Positions 54,933 to 64,000 of a stretch of 64,000 bases of DNA are shown here, one piece after another. The position numbers were made by a program, and so were the translations under genes. Each line of letters opens with the position of its first letter. Positions within the stretch are counted from its first letter, which is position 1. The stretch is from Arachis hypogaea (Eukaryota > Streptophyta > Magnoliopsida > Fabales > Fabaceae): assembly GCF_003086295.3 (NCBI RefSeq), contig NC_092052.1, forward strand, positions 70,596,910-70,660,909. The letters run 5' to 3'. The notes beneath the pieces were generated by a model that had not been told where the DNA came from, ran no database searches, and saw only the letters and a program-made list of their open reading frames with translations.

Positions 54933-56620
54933 GCCGCGTTCATCACCAGAGTTATTATTTTGGTGAACCGTTCCATTCTGGACACTTTTATTTCATTTAT
55001 TTTCAGTACTTGCATCTTTATTTTAGTATGCTTTTGGATTTTTGTACATATTACTTGTTTTGAATACTTTCTAGTTTATTGCACTTTGCACTTTTGCCTG
55101 TATATATATTTTAGACTTTGAGTTAGTTACATTTTTTTATGTTGGTAGTATATAGATACATATAGCTTAGTTGTGATTGGAAAATGCGCACAATTAAACT
55201 CAGTTTATTTCGATATACATAAGAAATTGATTTGGTATATATATATATATAAAGAATAAATGTTTGTCAATTTGATGAGATTTCTAAGAAATTCTTCTTT
55301 TTCTTAAAAAGGGCATTAAGATTCAAATTGATTTGGGTTGAAATTTTTCATTAAAACTTGCATGATGTATATAGTTTGGAATATGGTTTTTGAGCTAAGA
55401 ATACACAACTTGTGAGTTTTTGAGCCTAATTGTATGGTTGTATCATTTAACCATAATTTTGATTCTTGTGTGTTTTTTTCTCTATTATTGCAACATTTAG
55501 TTTGTTCCATTCTATATGTCTATTATTTAGTGTATATTTATGCATTTATGTGATTGAGGCCATCATTTTATTATAGCTCACTTAATCCCAAATAGCCTAC
55601 CATTTTATTTACCTTTGTTTGCCACTTTGAGCCTTTTCATCCTCTTTTATTCTTTATATTACTGCATCACTAGTCTTAAGCAGAAAATAATTAATTGTCC
55701 TATTTGAATCTTTAGTTAACTTAAGATAGTGAGTGTGTGTGTCGACTAAGTGTGGAAAAAATGTGGAAACTTTGGTTGATGAAAATATATTCTATGCTTA
55801 TTAAGAATTATTGAGAATTTGGGTGTATACTCATGTAATGGTATAGAAACCATATGCATCGATGTCCTTTGTATATATTATGTTTTCATATATAAAAAAA
55901 AAAGAGAAAAGGAAAAAAAAGAAAAAGAAACAATAAAAAGGGGACAAAATTGCCCCAATGCGAAGCTCAATAAAAATCAATACATATGTGATGGAATTGA
56001 ATTTGATACATGAGTGTGTGTATATATGTAAAAGGTGAGATTTTGGGTAGCTAAATTTGATGTTAGAATTGTATAGAGTGTACATGTGTTAGGTTTTAGC
56101 TTAGGTTAGTCGAAGATTTAAATTCAAGCTCACTGGCCATACATATATCCTCACCCTTAGCTCAGCCCCATTACAACCTTGAAAAGCCCTCATAATATTT
56201 GTATATGTATATTAAATATTTATTGATTGGTTAGATGAAGAACAAACTTTAGAAAGCATGATTAGAGAAGAATTGAGTGAATTAACTCTAAACACTTGAG
56301 CGACTAGAGCGTTTATACACATCCGGTGAGGGTTCAATTGCTCAACTCCATATTTCCATCTTTGATCATTGCTTATCTTTCAAGTTTGTAAATTCACTTG
56401 AATAACTCAATTCAATTTTGAATTTGATTTTGTTATGATTATTTTGGCCCTTGATTGTGCGTACATGCTTTCTTGGAAATTTGGTTTACTTTGACTACAT
56501 ATATGCTTATATATAAATAGATAGTAATTAGAATAGTTATATGTATATAGGTAGTTTGCATGTAGATAGTACTTGCATTGAATAAATGTTGATATCCCTT
56601 TCTAGTATCTTTCTTGGTTT
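54933..56620 (+). other. 3' noncoding region of D
   Basis: AT-rich, no coding potential; shares blocks with A and C, including the nested inverted repeat at 55400-55474. Confidence 0.82.
55400..55474 (+). other. Conserved nested inverted repeat in 3' region of D
   Basis: Outer arms AATACACA and TGTGTGTT (one mismatch); inner TATGGTT and AACCATA around a 9-base loop. Confidence 0.65.
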
Positions 56621-56656
56621 AGCATGAGGACATGCTTGGTTTAAGTGTGGGGAGGT
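56621..56656 (+). promoter_or_regulatory. AGGA-loop hairpin and terminal polypurine tract of D
   Basis: AGCATG (56621-56626), loop AGGA, CATGCT (56631-56636), then AAGTGTGGGGAGGT ending at 56656. Confidence 0.87.
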
Positions 56657-58148
56657 TGATAAACCCCAATTTTGTGGTTTATGTCGTGTTGAATTTAGTG
56701 GATTTTATCAACTTTTCTCACATTTATTCAATAAAATAGCATGGTTTTATAATTCTCCCTGAATTGTGCTTAATGATTAAAAACATGCCTTTTAGGCCTT
56801 AAAATTGCTAAATTTAATTCACTTTAATTCCATTCGATATCTTGATATGTTTGTTGAGTGATTCTAGGTTTATAAGGCAAGAATTGGATTGAAGAAGTGA
56901 AGAAAAAGTATGCAAAGTGGAGAATTCGTGAAGAAATATGGATTTGTAGAATTCAAGTCCACGTGTACACGTGACCCACGCGTACGCGTGAGAAGGGAAT
57001 CTGTCTAGGCGACGCGTACACAGGACCCACGCGTACGCGTGGCAAGCAACACGTGACTTTATTAAAGAAAATGTGACTGGCAATTTCTAAGCTACATCAG
57101 GCCCAAATCTAACACATTTCTGAAGCTATTAGAGGCCAAAATCAAGAAGGATGAAGGGGGGAGCAATTAGTGTAAAAAATATGCCTTAGGTTAGTTCTAT
57201 AGAGAGAAGCTCCATCTTCTCTCTAGAAATTAGGGTTTTTAGTTTAATTGTTTCTTAGATTTAGGTTTTGATTCTTGTTTTCAATTAGTTCTCCTTGCAA
57301 CTTCTTATTCTTACATCTTTGTTCTCTTAGTTCTTCTTGTTAATTTCTCTTTTATGCCTCTTTTTAGTTTATCAACACTCTTGTTGATTTCAATTCTCAA
57401 TTAATGTAAATTTGATGTTTTATGTTTCTTTGATGTTATGTTTGAGTTATTGTTCTTATTCTCTTGTATTTGGTAGTAGTAGATTTTATTATTTTTGCAA
57501 TTTAATATGCTTTTCTTTTATTGCACACCAAGTGTTTGATAAAATGCTTGGCTTAGGTTTAGAATTGCTTTTGTGCATCATTGGCTTGGAAAGAGAAATT
57601 AGGTGCTCTTGAGTCATTAATACCTAACCTATGTTGGTGATCTAGAGTTGTTAGTTAATATTGTCTCCATTGACGCTAATATTTTGCTAATTTAATTAGT
57701 AAGTTGATTATGACTTATAGATTGAGATTAACTAGACTTATTTGACTTTCTCCCAATGTTAGAGATAACGAAATAGGATTAGCTCTTGATGACTAGTGTC
57801 TTATAATTGATGACTAGGATAGAAAACCTTGATTCTCAATCCTTGCCATGAATGCCTCTTTATTATTTGTTATCTTTAATTGCTTGATTTACTTTCTTGT
57901 CATTTAGATTATTGTCTTCTTATTTGCAAACCGCCCCTTGAACCTCATAACCAATAATATGCATACCTCACTGCAATTCCTTTGAGAGACGACCCAAGAT
58001 CTAATACTTTGGTATTTTTATTAGATTGCACTTGTGACAAATAAATTAAACTTTGATTGTAAGAGTTGTTTGTTTGTTTGGAACTATACATGCAACGAAG
58101 TGATTTCTTTTATTGAAAAGAAATTCTAGACCAATGGTAACCCTCACA
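56657..58148 (+). repeat. 3' LTR of element D (1492 bp)
   Basis: TGATAAACCCC to ccctcaca. Palindrome pairs at 56960-57045 with core ACGCGTACGCGT. Full length compared with the shortened 5' copy. Confidence 0.92.
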
Positions 58149-58178
58149 TTATAAGGCTTAGGGCAATAAGGTGTTACA
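58149..58178 (+). repeat. 3' LTR of X, part 2 (last 30 bp)
   Basis: The segment aggcttaggg...gtgttaca continues X's LTR where D interrupted it, matching 12377-12401. Confidence 0.75.
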
Positions 58179-60398
58179 TAAGGCATTAGAATGTGGAAAC
58201 AAAAAAGAATATTTCCATCCAACAAAACCAGTGAAAGTGTTAATAGATGTAGAAGCCAGTGTAGTGTTTAAGGCATTAGAATGTTTGTTTGCTCAACTAA
58301 AAAAAGACTTTTTTTTTCCTCTATTTTTTTTTTCCTTTTATTTTTATTTATTTCTTCCTTTCCTTCCCGGATTCCTTCAATATTGTACCACACAAATCAC
58401 CTTGTCCTACTTGTAAAAGAAAAGAACAAATTGAGGTTGCAATTTATACCTAAAAGGAGCTTTTGAGGAGTAGCATGAGCTTTCTTCCATGCTAGCCTTC
58501 CAATGGGTACAAATTTATTTTGATTAGGCTGTTTCAATTACAAACAAAACATGGAAATGAATTATTGTCCTATGCAAAAATTTAGCCATATACTCGACCG
58601 TTAAAAAACATTCTCATCATCAGATTGCACAAGTAGCGGTAGATTCAAAGGAAAAGATGCACAAATTATAGTCTTATGCAATGAATATGAAAGTAAAAGA
58701 ATTCACATGTCAGAACTTATTAAGTTAAGCATTCAACAACTTATTTCAAAAGGACAAAATATTGTTTACTGATTTACAAAGTTGTTACAAAGAAGCACAA
58801 TATATATGTACACTTTCAACATTTTACTTTAACAATGTGTAAAATGATAACTAATTATTTTATACATGTCACTATAATATGCTAATTATTTTAAAGATTA
58901 TGTTGCAAAATTCTAAAGTAACATGATTAATATGCACGTGAACAAAAAATATAGTTTTTATTTATCTTTCTTAATTTTCCTTACAAAAGTGAAGGAAAAG
59001 AGAATATTGTCACATACAGTAACTAATATGAAGAGAATCAAATATTAGTGAATACTAAAATTGCATGAAAATTACCTGAAGATCAAACGCATATGACTAA
59101 TTAGAATATTAAGTATTGACAAATCGAAAAAACATTAAGTGACACTATGGCAGGGTTGTAATAATTCAACAGCATTCAAACTTGTGGATCTTTAAATTCT
59201 GTTGCATTATTACACATTTACACCTGAACTAATATAGCCATCCTTAGAAGGTACTACAATGAGTTGTGCAATGTGCTAAACGGAGATAGTGGAATCCATG
59301 CTGAATAGCTTCTTGACTATATGATTAGATCCAACACTCTACCAGTTCTGCTAGGGGACTAGATTATCATGATGATTTCATCTGGTGTTTTTATATCAGT
59401 AAAAAGCATTTTTATTTTGATACATACATTATTATTATAAACTTGAAATTTAGTTTACTTGCAAACTAAGCCACCAGACTAATTAGTAACAGATAGCTGC
59501 AGATCTTACATCGTTAAATTAAAATCAACTGCAATAAAGAATAATTGAATCAGACTACTATACTAAAATAGCATGCATCATCATCAACAACCACATGCAT
59601 GTTATTAAATTACAATTCACAAACCCATATTTCACAGATTAAAACTCCCAAATTAAAACCCCTAAAATCAGAATCGTAAACCTTTAAAATTTTAGAACAA
59701 AATAGAAATCAATACATACCTATTTGACGATGTGAGCATAGAGAGGACAATGAGAAGCGCAGAGATGAAGATGGTGAGGGCTGCACAACGACGATCAGTG
59801 CAGGATGGTGAGAATGGCAAAGGTGATGAGTATCGATGGTGAAGGGTTTATGCGTGAAGGTGAGCTGGTCAGTGCAGCGATGTGTGGTGAGTGGTGAGTA
59901 GTGACTGGCGGTGAGTGGTGACTGGCAGTGAGTGGGGGGCGACGGGCAATGGCAATGGAGAGAATGGTGAAGGTGATGAGTGTCGATGGTGATGAAGGGT
60001 TTGTGCATGAAGGAAGCTCTCTGAAAGGTGAGCTCTTTGAATGGAATGAGTGTGTGCTTTTGGGGGGAAAGGGGGAAAAATCACTAAGTGTTAGCATTTG
60101 ACTCTAGATACATTAGACATCACTTTTGAAGCACACCCAAAACATAACAAATAGGCTACCCTTTAAAAGCGTTCTCTTTGGTACGAAAAGTGTTCCATAG
60201 ATATCAATATAAGGCTACGCTTTATAAGTGATTATTATTGTATCTAAGGCTACACTTTTTAAATAACGTCATAATTGTGTTTCCTATTCTCTTAAAAAAG
60301 TAAAACACGGAGAAAATCGTAGCCTATTTTATGAATAGGCTAGGCTTTTCAAATGTTACTTAAAAAAGTGTGGCTGAATGGGTGTTTTTCTTGTAGTG
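58179..60398 (-). mobile_element. CACTA DNA transposon, right end and body fragment
   Basis: The right end, read on the minus strand, starts CACTACAAGAAAAACACCC, the terminal inverted repeat typical of plant CACTA elements. Behind it are subterminal repeats AGGCTACNCTTTNNAA at 60153, 60212 and 60247 and an inverted pair AGCCTATT/AATAGGCT at 60321-60341. The left terminus is not seen, presumably because X inserted into the element. No transposase is recognisable. How far left of about 60100 the CACTA body extends is uncertain. Confidence 0.6.
59729..60097 (-). other. Possible captured exon fragment in the CACTA element
   Basis: On the minus strand this stretch is C/T-rich with an open frame of about 100 codons rich in S, T, P and H, ending near AATAGGTATGT, a good splice-donor shape. 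It includes two imperfect copies of a roughly 50-base unit (59815-59870, 59962-60020). CACTA elements often carry host gene pieces, but low complexity alone could explain this; I do not recognise the product. Confidence 0.25.
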
Positions 60399-60784
60399 TA
60401 AGTTCTTTATGGATGGGTAATATTAGAGCATTTCAAGTCTATTAAGTAGTTATGGCTCCTTGGCACATAGAAGGATTCCTGGTCTTGAAGCTCGATTTGG
60501 TGGGTCTGTGAAATCATCACTGCCTTTTATAAAGGTACTTCTTATCGTCTTTAATTATTTGTGTGATGAATAGGATAATATATAGCCCAAAAGTCACATC
60601 ATACTCGAACGGTTAAACGTAGAAGAAATAGATAATAGTGTACAAAAAGGATAATATACATACAAATATAGAGTTTCAATAAGATACATATTGCAAGCTT
60701 CAGACTCGACCTGTGAAGCAAAGGCCGACTAGAGAATACACACACATACACACATGTATATATAGCCCAAAATTTACCAAAAGA

Positions 60785-60859
<75 letters not shown>

Positions 60860-60979
60860 ACACATATATATATATATATAGTCCAAAAGTTTACCAAAAG
60901 ATAAAATATAAATCCTGTTTCTCCAAGTCAACCACTAGGAAGGATGAAATACAAGTTCTATATAAAAGTGGAGAATACT

Positions 60980-61010
<31 letters not shown>

Positions 61011-61077
61011 ACGCAATATTCCCAAAAGTAGACCTTTGCTCCAAAGAGTCTCCAGCCCGCTTAGCGAGTTGTCTCAT
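60399..61077. other. Spacer with CA microsatellites
   Basis: No gene seen. Open frames here are translations of the repeats. The words tatagcccaaaa-ttaccaaaaga and tatagtccaaaag-tttaccaaaaga flank the long CA tract. Confidence 0.7.
60788..60854. repeat. (CA)n microsatellite
   Basis: About 33 uninterrupted CA units, followed by a TA-rich tail; a shorter CA run is at about 60979-60998. Confidence 0.97.
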
Positions 61078-62160
61078 GTTCTGCATCTAAAAAACAACAG
61101 AATATGTATGGAATGAGAACTGGGGGTTCTCAATATGATAAAGGTGCCCATATAGATAATACATAAGGTCCCGGGAAGACAGAGGTATTTCAAAATCTCC
61201 AACTATTTAAATCAAATCCTAGGATTCTCACTAAACTAAAAGTATGGTGACTATATCCAAGGATTCTAATCTAACTCTTCGTTTTCTATTCTCTGGAAAT
61301 CTCCAAATCACCAAGTGGAATAACCCTTAGCGTTACCTCTGCCAGCATGACTGGATCTCTTAGAAGCAAACACATACAAGACAAACTAGAAAAATACAAA
61401 CATGGGAAGTAGATACAGCAAATAGATCAGATTGCAGTTCATTACAGTTAAGCAAATAGGCAAGCCAAAAATAAATGCATACTCAAACAAAACATACAAG
61501 TGCATATGATGCATGTCTGTCCTATGGCCGATTGAATCTCATCTGTCGGTTATACAAGCAAACTCGACATGTCCCGTAGGGAACCCTGGACAGTCCCTGT
61601 GTGCGCGGTCACATTGGGAGAATCCAGAGAGTTAAAGTGCGGGTCACATGTTGTGACGAAAGATCAACAGAGTATCGAATCTCAACCTAGAGCAAGTGGT
61701 GGCAAGCCACTGCATCTACCCAGGAAAACTCGTGTTTTAGATAATATAATGCATATGCTATGTGGATCTTTCAATCACAATTCATCAATATCATCATTAC
61801 CCTTATTCATATCTCATTCAACTTTATCCATGCATCGTTAATTCAATTATTCCCCTCACAACTCTTTCTCAATATCAACTAACTCTCCAATGGGTTTGCT
61901 ATTCTTTTGCAATCTAACACTAGCTATTAGACCTTAAACAGAGATTACGGTGGTTTGAAAAGCTAGAAGAAGGGTTAAAAACTAAAAAAAAATTGGATAG
62001 TTATGCGTACTCATGAGTAAAGAGGGTCAAAATTTGCTAAAGTTGCATATGCGGACCATCCTGGCATACGCGAGTATGTGGGCAGAGAAGGGGTCTCGCG
62101 TACGCATGAGTATAAAAGTGAAAATGTCGCGTATGTATCCCTCAGGGACTGTGTAAGTGC
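61078..62160 (-). repeat. Reverse-strand LTR fragment related to X
   Basis: Segments match the reverse complement of X's LTR with divergence: gagaactgg-ggttctca near 61112 (X: about 11798) and the tgtcctat...tgtcggtta stretch near 61517-61553 (X: about 11350-11400). Near 62015-62150 it carries decayed TCGCGTACGCATGAG-type palindromes. Ends are not defined. Confidence 0.6.
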
Positions 62161-62596
62161 CTACTATTCTCCTAAGTTGTATTCCCATTTGGATCTATAG
62201 TGAAATCTCCCTGTTCCTGTATGCACAAACGGAGAACCAAAAAAAAGTGGGAGTCTCTATATCAAAGTATAGAGAGCTCCCGGTAAGATATCCTATGTAA
62301 AAGGAATAAAAAAATAAAGTAGATAATTAACTAAAAGAATTCGAAAGTAAATTAATATTGTTGAAGATTAAAAAGAGAAAAATGCAAAGATTTTCAAAAA
62401 TACAAAGAGACAACACTAAAAGGACACCAAAATTAAAATCAGAAAATAAAAGAAAATAAATAGGAAAAAATTTAAAAAATAAAGAAAAAGAAATAAAATA
62501 AAAAAACGAAAATTTAAAAAGGTAAATAATTAAATAAAACTAAAAAAATTCCTAATCTAAGCAACAGGACAACTAGTAGTTGTCAATCACAAACAA

Positions 62597-62614
62597 TCCC
62601 CAGTAACGACGCCA
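62597..62614 (-). promoter_or_regulatory. Primer-binding site of Y (diverged tRNA-Asp type)
   Basis: TCCCCAGTAACGACGCCA on the plus strand, the reverse complement of a three-mismatch variant of the C/E primer site, six bases from the LTR. Confidence 0.75.
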
Positions 62615-62620
62615 AAAACT

Positions 62621-63886
62621 TGGTGCGCGAATTAGAAACTCGCATAGCTTAACCAGCAAGTGCATCGGGTCATCCAAGTAATACTTCAGGTGAGTGAGGG
62701 TCGATCCCACGAGGATTGTCGGACTGAGCACGCAATGGTTGTCCTGTTGGACATAGTCATGCGAATTAAAAAGGGGTTTGGTGAGTAAAATTCGCAAAAA
62801 ACAAGAAGCAATAAAATAAAGAAGGCAATAAACAGTTTGGTGTGAAAGCAATATGAGAAAACAGTTTAGGTCTCCTAGATATTTATCTTTCCATATAAAA
62901 AGTTCTTATCAACTATTTTAATGATGAGTGATTTATTCTATGGCAAACCATAAATGTCTAAACCCTAATCTCTTAGTGATTTAGCCTCCTTTAACCTTCA
63001 TCAACTGCCACTCTCGTGGTCACTTAACTCAGATTAGAGGGTAAAATTCAGAAAACTAGTTTAGCACCACGAAAACTCTAATTACCCAAGACTAACAAGA
63101 TTATATGTCACATATCAAAATTAGTTCATGCAATTAGTGGTTCACGAGGAATTTGTTTTCAAGATGTAGTTCAAGCGAGATAACTCTCTCGAGAATCACA
63201 AGAACTCATGTAAAAAAGGTTCATACTCTCGTTCCACCCAGTTCATAAGATTAAGAACGAAAATAATCCTTAGAATTGAATCAAACATAAATTAAAATAG
63301 AAGAATAACAGTTCTAATCCATAGAAATAAACAGAGCTCCTAACCTTAACCAAGGCAGGTTTAGTTGCTCATGACTTATAGAGAAAATAGGATTCTGAAA
63401 AAGTGGGGAAGGAAGAAGATCCTAAACCTGAGTGATCTTTTTCTTTAAATACTAACCTTGTAATAAATGCTAGACCTAAAAAGATATTATTTGTAAATAA
63501 AAATTACAAAAAGAAAATAAAATAAAACTAAGAAGCGCTAAGTCCAATTGGAGGCCCAAGTGAGTGTGATTCGGATTGCTTGCTGGCATTTAATGCCAGA
63601 GATGAGCGTTAAAAGCCCTGGAGGGAGTGGCATGCTTCTGATTCAGATCCCTTGCTGGTGCTAAACGCCAGCTGGCCGTTTAGCGCCTAGGGAGGGTGTT
63701 GCAACATTTCTTCTTTGTGCTCCAAACTCTGCCAAATTACTCCGAAATTCACCTAAAATCATAAAAATACCAAAATAACTCAAAGTAGCCTCCAAAAGGG
63801 GCTTTTGCACTAAAATCAAGTAAAACTAAATAAAATCTAACTAAAAACAACTAGAAAATGCTAGTAAAAAGGGTATAAGATGCTCA
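62621..63886 (-). repeat. LTR of element Y (1266 bp, minus strand)
   Basis: Begins (minus strand) TGAGCATCTTATACCC at 63886 and ends gcgcacca at 62621. U5 words GTGGGATCGACCCT and ATTACTTGGATGACC match G and E. Decayed GGCNTTTANNGCC dyads at 63585-63690. Confidence 0.75.
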
Positions 63887-64000
63887 CGCATAAGACATAA
63901 TTGATTCTAAAATCAACAAACAACCCTAAATCACCAATGACACTGGACATCAATGACATCAAGGCACCTAATTCCTCAATCACAAGCCAAGAGTATAAAA
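63887..64000. other. Right flank, unassigned
   Basis: AT-rich; nothing recognised. Confidence 0.6.

Larger units (their letters stand above)
16983..58148 (+). mobile_element. Element D: non-autonomous LTR retrotransposon inserted in X, interrupted by B and H
   Basis: D's LTR opens TGATAAACCCC. Its first four bases lie at 16983-16986 and again, through B's target duplication, at 47645-47648; the rest runs from 47649 to 58148. Order: 5' LTR with an internal deletion, tRNA-Asp primer site, decayed ORF1 homologous to A's, post-ORF1 hairpin, leader with ACGCGTACGCGT palindromes, broken ORF2 holding solo LTR H, hairpin and polypurine copies, 3' LTR. X's LTR sequence resumes directly after 58148. 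I could not find a matching D target duplication (taggg on the left, ttata on the right). Net length without B and H is about 9.0 kb. Confidence 0.85.
11114..58178 (+). mobile_element. Element X: internally deleted LTR element with tRNA-iMet primer site, interrupted by D
   Basis: 5' LTR remnant 11114-12401, primer site 12407-12418, about 1 kb of internal sequence, 3' LTR 13433-16982 continuing at 58149-58178 after the D insertion. The two LTR copies share long stretches (for example gcggcatccagaggaagg). The continuation after D (aggcttaggg...gtgttaca) matches the end of the 5' LTR (aggcttaggg...gtattata). The very long LTR, iMet primer and the aggaggggagaatgtaag boundary suggest the Del/Tekay chromovirus type; that assignment is by recall. 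Almost all of gag-pol is gone. Confidence 0.8.
62163..63886 (-). mobile_element. Element Y: minus-strand LTR retrotransposon fragment
   Basis: Minus strand: LTR 63886-62621, primer site 62614-62597, about 430 bases of A-rich (plus strand) leader running to about 62163, where homology with the leader of G (tattcccatttgg) is seen. No coding sequence. Belongs to the E/G group by its U5 words. Confidence 0.72.

Noticed and set aside
16978..58153. Target-site duplication for D (taggg against ttata)
   Set aside because: The flanks do not match, so no duplication is claimed; D's placement rests on X's LTR resuming after it.
60599..60931. Frames with long cysteine-valine or histidine-threonine runs
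   Set aside because: Pure translations of the CA microsatellite.

Overview
This is a plant nuclear, gene-poor window made almost entirely of nested LTR retrotransposons. The tRNA-Asp-type primer-binding sites, the Athila- and Tat-like proteins and several family-specific motifs (LTRs opening TGATAAACC or TGATGAGCGG, the dyad GGCGTTTAACGCC) suggest a legume, most likely Arachis (peanut). The genus call rests on recalled motif usage, not a search. I see no convincing single-copy host gene, tRNA or rRNA.

The elements are given letters here. From the left: A (1-8514), a non-autonomous element whose 5' LTR is mostly outside the window. G (8515-11113, minus strand), an LTR plus a stub of internal sequence. 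X (11114-58178), an internally deleted element with a tRNA-iMet primer site and an LTR of about 3.6 kb. D (16983-58148) sits in X's 3' LTR. B (16987-47643, Tat-like, RT lost) sits in the first bases of D's 5' LTR. E (18701-30898) sits in B's gag. F (24918-27003), a foldback retro-derivative, sits in E's second ORF. C (33824-46553), an Athila-type element with gag-pol, sits in B's 3' untranslated region. H (53246-54756), a solo LTR of D's own family, sits in D's second ORF. To the right of X lie a CACTA transposon end (to 60398), a spacer with a CA microsatellite, a reverse-strand LTR fragment related to X, and element Y (62163-63886, minus). Target-site duplications of B (GTGAT), E (AATGT), C (CACGA) and F (AGAAA) are perfect and that of H (CTTGA/CCTGA) is near-perfect. 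They prove an insertion order five levels deep: X, then D, then B, then E, then F.

A, C, D and E share one architecture despite different coding content: LTR, tRNA-Asp primer site, ORF1 (gag-pol in C, gag-protease in E, an acidic protein of unknown function in A and D), a conserved block and hairpin after ORF1, a long leader rich in paired palindromes, then ORF2 (the putative-plant-transposon-protein family, in the env-like position of Athila elements), and a 3' noncoding region ending in a polypurine tract. Each terminal polypurine tract, and a second upstream copy of it, is preceded by a 6-8 bp hairpin with an NGGA loop whose stem sequence changes between copies while pairing is kept. This covarying cis structure, the duplicated tract, the post-ORF1 hairpin, and the paired palindromes with a different core in each lineage are the most interesting signals here. 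They look like shared cis machinery through which autonomous and non-autonomous elements could use common enzymes, though that function is inference.

Nearly all the proteins are broken, mostly by stops that a single C-to-T or G-to-A change explains (CAG/CAA to TAG/TAA, CGA to TGA, TGG to TAG), as expected from decay of methylated DNA. The exception is ORF1 of A, open for 519 codons.
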